The notes below the pieces were generated by a model, which was given only the letters and a program-made list of their open reading frames with translations, was not told where the DNA came from and made no database searches. From Rotaria socialis (lineage: Eukaryota > Rotifera > Eurotatoria > Philodinida > Philodinidae): 64,000 bases of DNA. The position numbers and the translations under genes were made by a program. The stretch covers positions 62,001-126,000 of the forward strand of contig CAJNYU010002210.1 in NCBI GenBank assembly GCA_905331475.1, written 5' to 3'. This document shows, in pieces, positions 1 to 12,861 of this stretch; position 1 is the first letter of the stretch, and each line of letters opens with the position of its first letter.

Positions 1-586
1 AATGCAACTCCTCCTCTAGTAATCTATCCGAAACCAACATTTGGTCTGACAGTAACACCAGTTGATTTATCTTCACAAAAGAATTTTCAAAGTGTTTCAC
101 TTGAAAAAATGGCTCAAAAAACTTTTCTACAAGATAATGATTCGTCGTCTGTTTCAAGTAGCAGACCTTCAACTCAACCAAGTAATAAAGATTTTTCTAA
201 TTATTGTTTTAATCATAAAATAACATAAAACAAAATATATCTATTTAGTTCCTCTTCCATCATCAACATATCAACAACAACAACAACAACCGCAAAAAGT
301 TATTCTTAGAAGAAATTTAGAAACAACGAATTCTTCTTCGAATGAAAATTTCTTATCACATGAAACTTCAATAAAATCAAATGACCAATATCAAACAATG
401 CAAAATATTCGAAAATTTCCTTCAAATAATCGATCATCATCAAAAACTGGAGTGCATCGAACAACAATGCCATCATCGTCAACAATAACAACAACAACTA
501 CAACAACAACAACAATTGAACTATTACCACCAATTATATCTGGTAAACGTCTTCATATTCCAGTTGGTAATCATCGATATTTATAA
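1..586 (+). CDS. 3' end of an unidentified low-complexity protein (partial)
   Basis: The window opens inside a gene. Exon A runs 1-181 and exon B 249-586, joined across a 67-nt GT-AG intron (donor GTAATA at 182, acceptor TTTAG ending at 248); the frame is kept and ends at TAA 584-586. About 173 residues are visible. They are rich in Ser, Thr, Gln and Asn, with a short poly-Gln run at the start of exon B and a run of about ten Thr encoded by ACA/ACT repeats. No domain is recognisable. The tail resembles the disordered C-terminus of a regulatory or cytoskeletal protein, but the family cannot be named from it. The 5' part lies outside the window. Confidence 0.6.
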
Positions 587-1223
587 ACATGTGCCTTCAG
601 TTTTTTTTCTCTTTCTTTATTTTATATGTCCGTCCATTCTTGTCAATATAATTAAACTATAGATTTCTTTATTCATTTAATCAAATATAATAATATTTAA
701 AAAACAAAATTTATAAACAATCAAAACATTTTTCTCTATTTGAAGTCTATTTGATTGTTATTAGTCATTTATGATAATAATATTCAATAAGAACACCGTA
801 GATCGTTTTCTATCTGCTAGAATAATAAACTTTTCTCAGAAAAAGCACATTTTTTTATCTGTTCAAATTATCGATCATAGTTATAAGAGTTCTTTTCATT
901 AACAGTAATTTATTTTTACATAAAATAGACAATTTGTTCGGTTGTACTCGAATTATATAGAATTTTTTTTTTAAAAGTAAAACAAGATTATTCTCTTTTA
1001 TTAATAATTTAAGTTTTATCGACAATACGAATAGATCAAACATTATTTCGGTCAAATGTTTTTTACTCTGAAAAATTCTTTTTTTAGAGTAAACAGTCAT
1101 TTTTATATTGAATAATATTTCTTATTCATATATTCATAATGACAATAGTTCATAAAACATTTGCGATTAAAGTTTTCATTTGTCCTTTCGTTTTGACTTC
1201 AATCAGTGTTGATATTGTTGAAA
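587..1223. other. intergenic, nothing recognised
   Basis: AT-rich spacer between convergent genes. Short open frames on the minus strand here (855-1100) are Lys/Leu/Ile-rich in the way of random AT-rich DNA and show no motif. Confidence 0.6.
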
Positions 1224-1448
1224 TTAATTATGATAAGATCTATTTATCGCTTGTTGATAAGATTGATTATGATAATTATAAGGTGGTGGTGGTGGTGATT
1301 CTATCCATGCATTGTTTCGTTTTTTCTTCTTACAACAATAATAAATCATAATGATTAAACAAATTATTGTTGCAATTGTTGATATGATTCCAATAACTAT
1401 TCCAATGACATTAGCAACACTTAATGCGCCATCGAATGTAGATGACAT
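1224..1448 (-). CDS. small single-pass membrane protein with a Pro/Tyr-rich tail
   Basis: An intact 74-residue frame begins at ATG 1446-1448. Residues about 12-37 form one long hydrophobic segment (Val/Ile/Gly/Leu), followed at once by YYCCKKKKR, a Cys pair plus basic stop-transfer stretch that suggests palmitoylation and a cytoplasmic C-terminus. The tail carries PPPPPYNY, a PPxY-like motif of the kind that binds WW domains, and further Tyr residues. There is no signal peptide, so a type III orientation is likely. The layout resembles small CYYR/shisa/WBP-type adaptor proteins, but no family assignment is made. It starts 172 bases downstream of the PIGG stop on the same strand and could also be the last exon of a longer gene. 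Confidence 0.45.
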   Translation of the reverse strand: MSSTFDGALSVANVIGIVIGIISTIATIICLIIMIYYCCKKKKRNNAWIESPPPPPYNYHNQSYQQAINRSYHN

Positions 1449-1620
1449 AAGTTATGTCACATAACTGATTCGAATAAAAAATGACGTAGAGTAGTGTATT
1501 CGTTTTATTTTATTTTGAAATAAAAAAATATTCATATAGATGATTATCGACCACCTAAGGTTTATGAAGATTTCAAGTGATTGCATTTTAAAGGAGAAAA
1601 AAACGAACGAAAATTTAACT

Positions 1621-4600
1621 TTATTTTATCATAAAAAAAAGAAATAAATGAAAAGCTGTTTGAGCACATAAATAAACAAGTTTCGGTGCAAAAACAGTCC
1701 AAATAAATAGATGATAACGTTGAATAAAAATACACAATGAAAATATACAATTTATCAATGTCATTTGAATTAAATAGATGATTTGTTCGTTTTTCGATAA
1801 TTTTAATAGCCAAATTATTGACAAACCATATGTTGATAAATAAATAAATATTCCGTGAATTATTGGAATATAAATTGGAATACCAACAAAACCAGATGAA
1901 ATATCAATTGTTACAAATGAATTTGAATTGCCCTGTAATAAATAAATATTTGCAAGAGGAAAATGCTGTTTAAATACAAACTAGATGATAAAAAGCTGAT
2001 TGACTAAATAAAAATAAAACACGAGCGTCATTTTCATTGATAAATCGATAAGATATCATATGAACAATAATTATAACAGAATTATGTGAACGACATAATA
2101 TATATAATAAACTGAATAAAAATGTTTCCAATGAAAATCGATTGACAATCATCAATAGAGCTATTAATGCATAATACAGTAATGGTGTTAAACTTGATAA
2201 ATCACTAGAAGAAAATAAAAACAAATATTTTCGACGTTAATCAATTTATTTATCGGTTTTTTTACTGCGGAAAATATTAATCATGATTGTTATACTCAAA
2301 AGAATTTCTCTTCGTAGTATTACCTATATTATATTAAAATATTTTAGTTTATTTAAAAAACAGTATATTGTGATCATCCTCAGTAAAAACTAAATGAATA
2401 ATAAATGATGTTTGAATATTTCTTAATTGATAAGCCTTGATTATGAAATTTTCTTATAAATGGTTGATTTACTTTCATGATTTCAATCTTAATATACGAT
2501 ATGATAAAAAGAAATTTCTTTTATACTGTTGACTAAATCTTCAAAATTAGATATTAGGCATTTTTAATTTTTTTCCTGAATTCTGTTTTTCTTTTTAACA
2601 TCGATATCAATTCATTTAATATATTTCGATAGAAATAAAGTAAAACTTAAAAGAATTTGAAAAAATTCGATACCAACCCGATTAAATTCCATCGATAAAT
2701 AATAACAATTAATGGTAATAAATATGATATCGAATATTGTCGAGGTTTATTTACTAGATAAATGAATATAATTGATGATATTACATGAACTAAAATTAAT
2801 ATATTTCCATTTTCACTTCTATTTAGAATAAAAAAATCAAATCAAACGAATTCATTGAAAGAAATAATAAAATCAAATAATTTTACTGATTAAGAAAATC
2901 ACCAACATCTTTTAAATTTAACCATTTATTTCCTGTTTGATTCCATGAACGTATGAAACGAGATAAAATAAATATAATTAGAATTTTAAAAGATTTTGTT
3001 TCAATCGTTTTTAATAATAAATAGGTTGATAAAAAATAATACCAAATTTGATGTTCTTCTTCAATGAAACTACTTGAAAATAATGATATCAAATGTAATA
3101 ATGGATAGAATATTAAAAATAAATTGGAAATCTTATTTTCATATTTTAATTTGTAATGAATTTGCTTTGTTTTGTTCATTCGAATAACAATGAAGCAAAA
3201 ACAAATGGCATAAATAGACAAACTAATCAAAAGTTTTCTTGTTATTGTATATAATAGAATTAATATAATAATTGATAAAAACGATTTTATTTCAATATTA
3301 AACCATAATAGAATTGTACTCTAAAAAATAAAATTTAATTTTTTAGATCTATTTATTAATAAATTAAAGAAAATTATTTACAGAGAAGAAAAGTGTTATA
3401 CTTAATAGAAGTATAATTAAATCTTGTTGATTCGATATTAACATCGCTTGATCACGAATTAATTTAAGATTATTTGAATAAATTGATAATTTTTTATTTG
3501 ATAATAATGAATATAATTGTCTTTCATTATCATTAATTAAACATTTTAATAAATTAGGTTTAGTTTTTTGATAAAATTTTTCTAAAATATTTTCAATTAA
3601 TATTCCAAGATTGTTGGATGGAATTGATATTTCAAGTAAAGCACTTAATGTTGGTGTTAAATCAATTTGAAGATATTCTTCATTCATTGAATTGGAATAT
3701 TTTGTTTCTTTAAATTGATGAGAAATAAAAATAGCTGGAACATATGTTTCAGCATATGATGATCCACCATGTCCACCTTTATCAGCCATTCCATGATCAC
3801 CTGTTATTATTAATATATCATTTTTTGTCATTTTTAATAAAATATTTTCAATTATTTGATCGTATTCAATTAATTTATCTTGAATAAAAGAATTGAATGC
3901 TCCATATGCATGACCAATATGATCAAGACCTAAATAATGAACGATTAATAAATTCCAATCATTCATTCGATTTAATTCTTCATAAAGACCATCAGTTACA
4001 TTCAAATCAATCTAAATTAATTTTTAGATATTCTTTTCATTTTTTCAAATAAAAATTATTTGAAAGAAATCAAACCTCTTTAAAATCTGTAACAAAAAAT
4101 GATTGAAGACCTTTTGATCGATAAAATATATCATTTGGAAATAATTTAATCCAAGTATCATCACCATAAAAAATTATTTTATTTTCAGGATATTTTCTTT
4201 TATATTGAAATAATAAATTATCTAATTCAAGTTTACTTGAATTATAATTAAAAATAATATCCCAAAATGAAGGTATTGTACCTGTTAATAATGCCTTCAA
4301 TTAGAAATTTTTAATCGTTACATATAAATATGAATAAGAATTACTTTTAATCGAGGTAATGTTACTGTTGGACTATGACTACGTAATTTATACGATAAAA
4401 CTTTTCCTTTTTCTTCGAATTTTTCAATAGATTTTAAAACATACGAATGATTTTTATTGAACACATAATCAGCACGAAGTGCGTCTATTAACATAATTAT
4501 CACATGATGTTTAGATGATTCTAAACATAAATTTTATTTTTTTTAATTTTTTTAAATAAAAATATTTAATTTATTTAAAAAGAAAACCTTGAGAATCAAA

Positions 4601-4711
4601 ACAAGATCGATTGTTAATATTATTTATTGATGATGAATATGGAAAAAGTCCTTGCATTAAAAGAAGAAATCCAAATAAATGAAAACATATAACAAATAAT
4701 TGAGATATCAT
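1621..4711 (-). CDS. PIGG: GPI ethanolamine phosphate transferase 2 (PIG-G/GPI7)
   Basis: Adds ethanolamine phosphate to the second mannose of the GPI precursor in the ER membrane. Eight exons keep frame: 4711-4588, 4520-4345, 4294-4076, 4011-3382, 3320-2887, 2818-2678, 2204-1982, 1932-1621, giving 752 residues. The start ATG (4709-4711) opens a hydrophobic N-terminal anchor. The alkaline-phosphatase-fold domain follows: metal-site Asp in MLIDALRADYVF, nucleophile Thr in SPTVTLPRLK, then LDHIGHAYG and GDHGMADKGGHGG with metal-binding Asp/His. The match to vertebrate PIGG (FYGD-TW-KLFP, HYLGLDHIGH) is clear and separates it from PIGN and PIGO. The C-terminal half is a series of membrane segments containing RSWNQTGNKW and ending in RYHLFIWTVFAPKLVY. 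At 752 residues it is shorter than human PIGG (about 980), mainly in the membrane part. The exon 6 donor (GTTGGT at 2677) was chosen because it keeps frame; a stronger-looking GTATCG lies 4 nt further on. Confidence 0.93.
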
Positions 4712-6370
4712 ATTTTATATCTTGTCTTGTCTATATCATCGATTCATTTCATTCTTCATACCAAATAATATCAGTAGAATACTGTTCAAATCAATTCTAT
4801 TTAAATATAACCAAACAAATTTATCACTTCATAGATGACGCCTTGTCACATATTTAACTATTTGTCTTCAATCTTGAATCTTTATTTTAATTTTTCTACA
4901 CATTAGAGACATAAAACAATCGAACTTCAACATATAGAAAATTGTTTGCCAATCGTAGTTCTATATTTTTCTCTGAAGTTCAATTCAAATAATTATTTGT
5001 CATAAGAAAAACAAAATTTTTTTTTGTAGTTTCCGAATGTCGTTCTCTACTTTTGTTTCAATATTTGATTCGTCTATTTAACTGAGAAAAATCAGAGTCG
5101 ATCTTTCTTTCTACTTATTCATTGAAAGGAGATATTATTAACACTGTCACCATAAGTAAATTGATATGCCATGTTTTCTACTAGATCAAATGAGTTGCTC
5201 AACGATGTGAACAATTCTAATCTTGAATGAACGATTTAAACGACGAAAACATTTTTGCATTGGATATATTGAAATTTTAATTTTAATTTTAATTTTATGT
5301 CAAATAATAAGAGAAAGCTGTGATCAACTAATCGACACTTGGGGAAATTCAGTAAAAAACTTAGAAAACCCAATAAAAACTTGAGTATAACCCAAAAGAA
5401 GAATATAATATTTCGCTAGATTAGATATTATATTAATCCGATATTTTTTAAAATTTTACTTATTATATCATATTTTTTTAAAAACATTTCTTGCTGATTG
5501 ACAAAAAAAAGCTAAACATAGATTCACTTTCAGTCAGTGTATTTTAAATCATTTTTTCTTTAAACATGTAAACAAGAAAACGAAGAGTGATTACTATATT
5601 TATACTCGCAGAATACTTTGTTTTTCGATATAATATCGATTGAGTGAATTGCGATAATGAAAGCAAGATATTCTACTGTGGATGCATATACATAAATAAT
5701 CGTATGTGGTTTCTAATAAACTCGAACATTTTCGATTGTCTCTGACTTCTCTTAGTTCATGTTCATATAAATTATTGATCTAAATAAAATTATTTAGGTG
5801 CTTTCAGAATAAAAGCCTTACAAATCAATTGTTGATTAATGTCATTTGTGATAACCCGAATTTATTGATAACAACTGCTGATTTCATTTATTGACTTATC
5901 TTTGTTGAAGCCATCAAGACCGATTCTCAATTACAATTAGTAGAATAGATGTTGTTATTGAAAATATCAAGCTCAGCAGATTTCAAATCAAACTAAGTTG
6001 AATACATTAGTAAATTTGTAAAAGGAAAAAATCCGACGGCGATACGAAACATGTTGTTAGCTATGTCGATACTAATTGTACAATTAAGATGAACTTTTTC
6101 GATGATAGTTGAATCAAATGGGTGTTAATAAATAAAAGAAAAAGGACATAAAATATAAAATTCTTTGAAATATAATCGAGATTATTCGATTTAGTTCGCT
6201 GAAAAAGAACTATCATTGATATTAATTACACGTCGAAATGAAAAACTATTTAATCGCGAGGAAATTTTCTTAATGATATACTTAAGAACTGAAAAGTTTT
6301 CGAAAATGAAAAGATTCAAATTGGATTTAATTGTCGAGTCATATTTTATTAGAATAATAGTGATTATTAT
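4712..6370. other. intergenic, nothing recognised
   Basis: About 1.66 kb upstream of PIGG and downstream of the RBR-like gene. No ORF with protein-like composition, no RNA gene and no inverted-repeat element was seen. It presumably contains the PIGG promoter near 4712-4900. Confidence 0.55.
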
Positions 6371-8826
6371 CTATAAGATTGTACAAGTACTTGATTTTGA
6401 TGTTTGCTTTTTCGGAACATTGTTATAATGGCTGCATGTAGTTTTATGATGATTAACACCAATCTTTTGAATTTGTTTATAATCTATTTTGCATTCTGAA
6501 CAATATTCATATTTACATTTTGAACATATTGTTCGATCTGTATCAGGATTCTTTTCATTTATAAATTGACATTTGGGACATTGTTTGTCTATTTTTTTAA
6601 GTTCTTCTTGTTGTCGATCATATTCTTCACATGTAACTCCTTTATGCCATTTCATATGATGTATAGAACATGTTTGTCGTTTGCATAGAACGCATGTAAC
6701 TATTGGAGACGCAGTTTGACCTAGAATATGAAATTGTCCTGATCCACATTCTTCATGAGCACACCAAATGAATTCAGTTTTTCGTTCTTGATTATGGCTC
6801 TTCGTGTGATGATTAGAAGTTTGTACCGATTCGATTTTACTCACAGATGGAATCATATGACAAATTTTTTTAATATCAAACGCTGCCGTACAATTCGGTT
6901 CTGGACAAGTTGTTTGTATATTAGGAGAGTTCTGAAGTCGAGATTTTGCAATTTTGTAAATGCAATTGTCACAAATAGTACGTTGAACATGTTGACAAGC
7001 ATTACTAAAACATTCATGAAATTGGTCCAGCAATTGTTCTGTTCGACACATCGTACATTTTCTTGTTGGTACCAAAAATGGACTAGTTTTTAGAAGAAGA
7101 AAAAACAACAACAATTTATTTATTCTTAGTAAAAATCTTACTCATATTTACTAATTGAAAAGGTCTCTCACTTACTTTGGGCGAATATTCATGTTTTTTC
7201 TCATAATTTCTTCCATATGTTTTTTATATGTTCGTTTTAACGCTGCTATTTCTTCATCAAGTTGAACTTTCTACAAAAATAAAACATTTGATATAATATT
7301 AAAATTGCATTCTTATGTAATATGCATTGTTAAGAAAAAAAGTAAAGAAATATCTAATCGTTTTAAATTCTTCGTTTAAATTAATAGTTAAATATAATAT
7401 TCATCTTCCATAAGATGTGAATTTGTTTAAAAATTCTACACAAACGTTTTAGATGCTAATGTTAAAAGTAAAGTAATTCCTATATGTTTGATCTATTTTA
7501 CAAATTTTGATTCAAAATATCAATAAATTAAGAACTATTCCTACGTGTCATTTTCTTGTATATGATTAATTATTCTATCGAAACATTGATCTTAGGTCAT
7601 TTCTATACGTAATATCTTCTTGACTCAACAAAAGATACTTGTGAATATAAATATCATATCTCACTATCAATCTATTACAAGAAAATGTGTATTAATAGAT
7701 ATTTGTTTGCTTTTTAATTCTGTTAATAGTTATGTATCAATGTAGTTAGATTTAGATCTATCTAAATATACGTTTTCGGGCCATAATTGAGTTCGCTGAC
7801 TTAATTGGTCACAGAAGGTAAGTGCATTTTGCCATGCCGCAAGTGCGTTCATTGTTCGACCAGCTAGATAATCTTTTTTAGCTTGTTCGTCGATAGCAAT
7901 AATCGCTCGATGTAGACAAGAGAATGACCAAGCTTGAGGTTCCCAAATATGAGAACGCTGTGAACAAGTTGTCGATGCTCTACCTGTTGGTAACTTCGGA
8001 GATCGAAGAACTAAATCAAATAATAGAAAATTAAATAATTTATTAAATATTATAAATCACTCGGATTCGACAGTTTTTTTTATGCAATGTCATTTATTTC
8101 ACTATGGATCATAAAACAATACACTCTACAGAACGCATAGACGAATGTTAGTCATTTGTTTTTCTCCTGACATGAGTTTAAAATAGAAATATATTTTCGT
8201 ACGTTTAATTAACTTTGGTCTTATTTGAATAGAATTGAAATAAAAATATGCAGCAATTTCATTTAGAAATCAGGATATTATTCAAGGAATTATTAGGGAA
8301 AAAAAGGAGATTGCTCACGTTTGATTTATACTGATTCAATCAACTCAAATTCATACTTAAGAAGTTTTTGATTATTCATTGATTCTAATAGAGATTCTAC
8401 GTCGGTCTTCTTCAAAATTACTGCTCATCGATAATTAAATAAAATGCTCGAGAAAAACATCTCACCCTGAATTTCATCGCCTCCTTCATCAAGATCAAGA
8501 TTAATAGGTTTTATTCTTGGTTGACGTCGATAGTAGATAGATCTTGCACTTAATATTCTTGTTGTACTTGCAGTGATTGCCGATTGATCTAAAAGTTGAA
8601 CATCGAAAACATATTTAACGAAGAAAACTAAAAATGAATTACTTCGACTTCTAGCAGTTCTACAACGTGTACGAATACTTTTGGTATCTATCTCGCCTAT
8701 AAAATAAGGATAGCGTCTATTTAATCTTCTATCAGGAGGTAATGGATTATTAAAATTTCCATTATTCGTAAAGAGTTGCCAGTCTGTCAATGGCAATGTT
8801 TTGCTTCTTGCTGATCGTAATGTCAT
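6371..8826 (-). CDS. RBR-like (RING-IBR-RING) zinc-finger protein with novel N-terminus
   Basis: Proposed exons: 8826-8643, 8588-8466, 8010-7772, 7270-7176, 7082-6371 (450 residues, frame kept at all four junctions). The first three encode an Arg/Ser-rich N-terminus and a helical region. Exon 4 is a short charged helix (LDEEIAALKRTYKKHMEEI). Exon 5 holds three Cys/His clusters: a RING1-like one (KCTMC...CPEPNC), an IBR-like one (WCAHEECG...CVLCKRQTC..H) and a RING2-like one (QCPKCQF...CSKCKYEYCSEC). Family knowledge: RBR proteins are ubiquitin E3 ligases that use a RING2 Cys in a GC-x-HM-x-C segment. Here that segment reads DTDRTIC, so the catalytic Cys appears to be missing. Alternative: exon 3 could run on to TAA 7730-7732, making the first three exons a separate gene. 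The donor GTATAT at 7771 is what joins them. Confidence 0.6.
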
Positions 8827-10572
8827 GGCAGACTAATGTTAACACAAGTCAAGCAATTACATAGCATTGCATTTCGTTTGTTCGTTTCTTTTGTTAACGT
8901 TCTTTCAATACTTTCGAAACTATTTAATCAAACTTGCTCCATAGATATGCATAAGAAAAAGTATGTTCTGTTTAACAACAACTTCGCAAATCTCATTTAA
9001 TTGATCGATTGAATTTTGTTTCCACGGGATTTTGCAAAAAAAATTGGCATGATAATTGAGCTTAAACCTTGAATTTTATTTCTGTGACTTTGTTTTATTG
9101 TTATAACTAAGAAACATAAATAAAACATATCTAAAATATCTTGTGGATGCCGTCTTTTTAATAATTGCTATCAAATGACGATGGCTTTTCATTGTTTGAA
9201 TTATGCCGTAGAAATTTTCAGACATTTATCTATTCTTAGCGTTAGATAACTCGGTGAGGTTTATTTCAGTAAGACCGTATCATCATCATCTACTGATGTG
9301 CACGCTAATGTTGCCTTCATACCTTCTGCTGATGAAAATGAGATTTTTCTGTTTCATGTAAGTCAGATATCTCTGTTAGTAGTGCAACTTTATCATATAA
9401 GTACAACTATTCCTTTAGAACAACTTTTAAAAATAGAAAAAAGAAATTTGTATTTTAAAAAATGAATTAATAAAAACTCAAGTATTCTGAAAGCGATCAT
9501 TTGCTCTCGCAGCTATTCTGAAATTAGTTTATGCGTCCACTAGCGAAACTAAATTTTGTTCATTAGATGAATTGAAAATTAATTTACAAAAATAAAAAAG
9601 ATCAAAAACATTTTATTAATCAAGAGTCTTTTTTCGTGGCGACTTTGCCAACAAAACATGAGCAATTCAACTCAAAGTATAAACATGAAAATGTTTCTTG
9701 TTAATTTGCAAGAAAAAGGAGAGCAGGACAACAAAAACTTTGCCCTTATAATACTTCTGGTATGAATAACAAAAAAAGAACCAAAGATGATCCAAATAAA
9801 AGCAGAATCTCGATCTCGATGCAATATTCGTAGTAGCATTGATGATAATCTTGTTTATGTAGGTTTACCATTTCATTAAAATAATATCAAAAGAAGACAT
9901 TTTACAACACCGTTTCATTTGTTGACACAAAAATGTCGTGCTATGGATAACTTGTTGTTATAATATTTGCTGATCTTATCGTTTTATCTCTATTTATTTC
10001 AAGCATATTCATAAGAACATATTGATAAAACTGCATCATAATATGTTTTGTATTACTCTCTCTCTAGATAGTTATTGTTGTTTCTTTTGTAATATATATC
10101 TACAGCTAGTCCTTTATCTTTATTCAATGAATAATATATCTGAAGTTTTAAATATGATTGCCAGTCAATCTAATATACAGGCATTGACAGTCGTACGTAT
10201 TTTAGGTAGTGACCAATGTAATTTTTTATTTTTCGATCGTGAATCATGAAAATTGTATTTCAGTAAATTTTGTTAACAAAAAGGATTAGACTGATTTTAC
10301 TTGCTGATCAGAAAACAGAAAATAGAAATCATGAAAGCTAGGTATATTTTTGATTTATTGATTGAATTTAGACTTTCCTCTTACAATAGATAATCAAACA
10401 AAGAAGAGTCTTTTATATTTAGATGCCTTAGAACAGAAATAATAATTAGGGAATCGATACGATGCTTGAGAAAAAGTAAGACTGTATTATAGTATATTTA
10501 TTTTCAATATTTTCATTTGATAATTCATCAACACATCGTGCTTGTTATTTCATTTTCAGTTTAAATCTCAGC
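8827..10572. other. intergenic between divergent genes
   Basis: About 1.75 kb separating the minus-strand RBR-like gene from the plus-strand flavin oxidase, so it should hold both promoters. Nothing else is recognisable. A pyrimidine-rich tract ending TTTTCAG at 10559, just before the oxidase ATG, could be the acceptor of a 5'UTR intron. Confidence 0.5.
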
Positions 10573-12150
10573 ATGAATATTTCACATATTCATCGACAAT
10601 GGCCAGTTCACATTTTACTGATGTTTCTAATCATTTGTCTTATTGATGATACAAAAAGTGATTCATTTCCAACATTGGAATCAACTATTATTTCTCATGG
10701 TGGACAAGTATTACGAGTGACCGATTCACAATATAAAAATGCGGCTACACTTTGGAATCCTGCAATACAAGTTTGGCCTAGTCTCATATTACAACCAGCA
10801 ATTTATGACGATGTTTCATTAGCTCTTTCAACACTCTATTCTGCTAAAGTTTCTATTCGTATCATGGGTGGCCGACATAGTTATGGTGGTTATTGTAGTC
10901 ATCGAGGTGTTGTCTTAGATTCTTCACGTCTAAAAAACATAACAATAAACTGGGAAGATGAAACAATAACAATGCAATCTGGTGTCGTATGGAGTGAAGT
11001 TTACGATGTTTTAAAAGAATCAGAATATATTATAATTGGTGGTCTTTGTCCATCAGTAGGAGTCGTAGGTTTTACATTAGGAGGTGGCTATAATTCTATG
11101 TACACACGTTCGTATGGTCTAGCTTTAGACAATGTTCTTAAATTTACTGTTGCACTTTACAATGGCACTATTGTCACAGCATCATCTCAAATGAATCCAG
11201 ATCTCTATTGGGCATTGAGAGGAGGTGGAGGTGGCAATTTTGGTTATGTATTAGAAATGACACAAAAAATTCATCGAATCACTGACACAAAACTACCATC
11301 CGGTCAAATCTCCTTTTTTAATATTACTTGGGAGAATCAAGATTTAAAAGAAGCTCTTCTTAATTGGTTAATTTTTCTCAATGATGTTGCCGATATGGAT
11401 ACTCGTATTTCATTTGATGTAATTGTATATGTTTCATCTGAACGAAGATTTATTATGATGTGGGGTACGTTCAATGGTCCTCAAGTAGAACTTCAACCGT
11501 TATTCAATTCATGGTTAACAAAGAATCCTAAGCCAGATACTTTTTCAATATTCAATTATACACAAATGGATATAGCAAGAAAGATAGGCATCTTAATCAA
11601 TCCGTTTCCAGTTAGAGAAAGACAGCATATTGTATCTGCTATGGCAATCAATATTACAAGTACTATGTTAGATGTTATTTTAGAATCCCAACCAAATTCT
11701 ACTGTACCGATAGCCCAATTTATGGATATTATTTATCTTAATAATGCAAATAAAGATAAAAATACAGCATGGCCTTTTCCGGATATTTCATTTGATATTG
11801 CACCTGGCTTTGTATGGACTACACTTGATGGTGATTATGCTGCTATTAATGCAGCTGAAAGTTGGTGGCAAAGACTACTTAACGCTGCTGCGCCTACTCA
11901 AAGTATTGTAGGAGCATATCTCAATTATATTGATCCATATATGCCGAATTGGCAATCAATGTACTATCGTAATAATTGGAATCGACTAAGAGAAATCAAA
12001 ACAATATGGGATCCAACATGGTACTTTCGTTTTCCACAAGGTATTCCACCGATTACTCAACAGTCACTAGCAACCAAATTTACAAGCAAATGGTCGATAC
12101 TTGCAATCACATTTACAATAACTGTCTTTTCAAAATTTTCGTATTTATAG
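10573..12150 (+). CDS. secreted FAD-linked oxidase, berberine-bridge (BBE) type
   Basis: Single uninterrupted 525-codon frame. Residues 1-29 form a signal peptide with a hydrophobic core (ILLMFLIICLI). A PCMH-type FAD-binding domain covers about 60-240, with both covalent flavin attachment points of BBE enzymes: His in GGRHSYGGY and Cys in GGLCPSVGVVG. LRGGGGGNFGYV closes the FAD domain. The C-terminal BBE segment is present (AYLNYIDPYM...NWNRLREIKTIWDP near 458-490). Several NxS/T sequons (NITIN, NGTIV, NYTQ) fit a secreted glycoprotein. The last about 20 residues are hydrophobic after a polar stretch, as in a GPI-attachment signal. The family oxidises alcohols, sugars or alkaloids with O2, releasing H2O2; the substrate here cannot be told. 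BBE proteins belong mainly to plants, fungi and bacteria, so the lack of introns in an intron-rich neighbourhood suggests horizontal acquisition (inference). Confidence 0.9.
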   Translation: MNISHIHRQWPVHILLMFLIICLIDDTKSDSFPTLESTIISHGGQVLRVTDSQYKNAATLWNPAIQVWPSLILQPAIYDDVSLALSTLYSAKVSIRIMGGRHSYGGYCSHRGVVLDSSRLKNITINWEDETITMQSGVVWSEVYDVLKESEYIIIGGLCPSVGVVGFTLGGGYNSMYTRSYGLALDNVLKFTVALYNGTIVTASSQMNPDLYWALRGGGGGNFGYVLEMTQKIHRITDTKLPSGQISFFNITWENQDLKEALLNWLIFLNDVADMDTRISFDVIVYVSSERRFIMMWGTFNGPQVELQPLFNSWLTKNPKPDTFSIFNYTQMDIARKIGILINPFPVRERQHIVSAMAINITSTMLDVILESQPNSTVPIAQFMDIIYLNNANKDKNTAWPFPDISFDIAPGFVWTTLDGDYAAINAAESWWQRLLNAAAPTQSIVGAYLNYIDPYMPNWQSMYYRNNWNRLREIKTIWDPTWYFRFPQGIPPITQQSLATKFTSKWSILAITFTITVFSKFSYL

Positions 12151-12859
12151 TTTGACGTATCGTAGCTTCGATTGAATTAGAATTCAAAAAAACACTTTAT
12201 CTGAGAGTTTTATATCAATTATCTAAACTTATGATAAATGGGATTGATTGCCTATTACTAACTAAGCTTAATCGAATAAATTCTAAATTTCTTAAAATTT
12301 TATTCACATGATCAGTAGAGAATATATAATTTCAATAGTTTGTGACTTAAAATTGATTTTCAAAAGTAATTTCGATCACATTCACCATCGAATAAAACCT
12401 AATAAAAAGAACCTTTTAGAATATCTTTTTAAAATGCTCTTTAAATTGTTTATCTCTAAAATTCATTTCAAAAAGGAAATCTTCTTACTTAAACATATGC
12501 AATTCACTTTCGAAAGATGATTTAAGCATAGTACTATATCGATCAATGAGAAATCATCGATACTATTGCGAACTATACGCCTTACTTATTTATACATGAT
12601 TCACATCGAACTTGAAAAAAAGTTAGAAAAAACTATAAATAAAATTAGGATACAAAAAAACATGTACAATAAATTGGTGATAAGTTTGATTTCTCTCTAA
12701 TTGTTTATAAACAAACAATTCAATAGTTGCCTTTGAAAAAAATACATTGATTCATTCATTTTCGGCTACAACAGCATAGTGACTCAATCTGACTTTTACG
12801 GGCATATTGACTAATTATTAGACGAAAACAAATGTCAATTGAATTTCAAATGAATTTCA
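12151..12859. other. intergenic, nothing recognised
   Basis: AT-rich 3' flank of the flavin oxidase. It contains the 14-nt palindrome TTGTTTATAAACAA near 12702. The plus-strand frame at 12308-12520 has no domain and is judged chance. Confidence 0.5.
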
Positions 12860-12861
12860 TA

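Noticed and set aside
10022..10249. 75-codon plus-strand frame before the flavin oxidase
   Set aside because: No motif and no in-phase splice link to the oxidase, whose own signal peptide starts at 10573.
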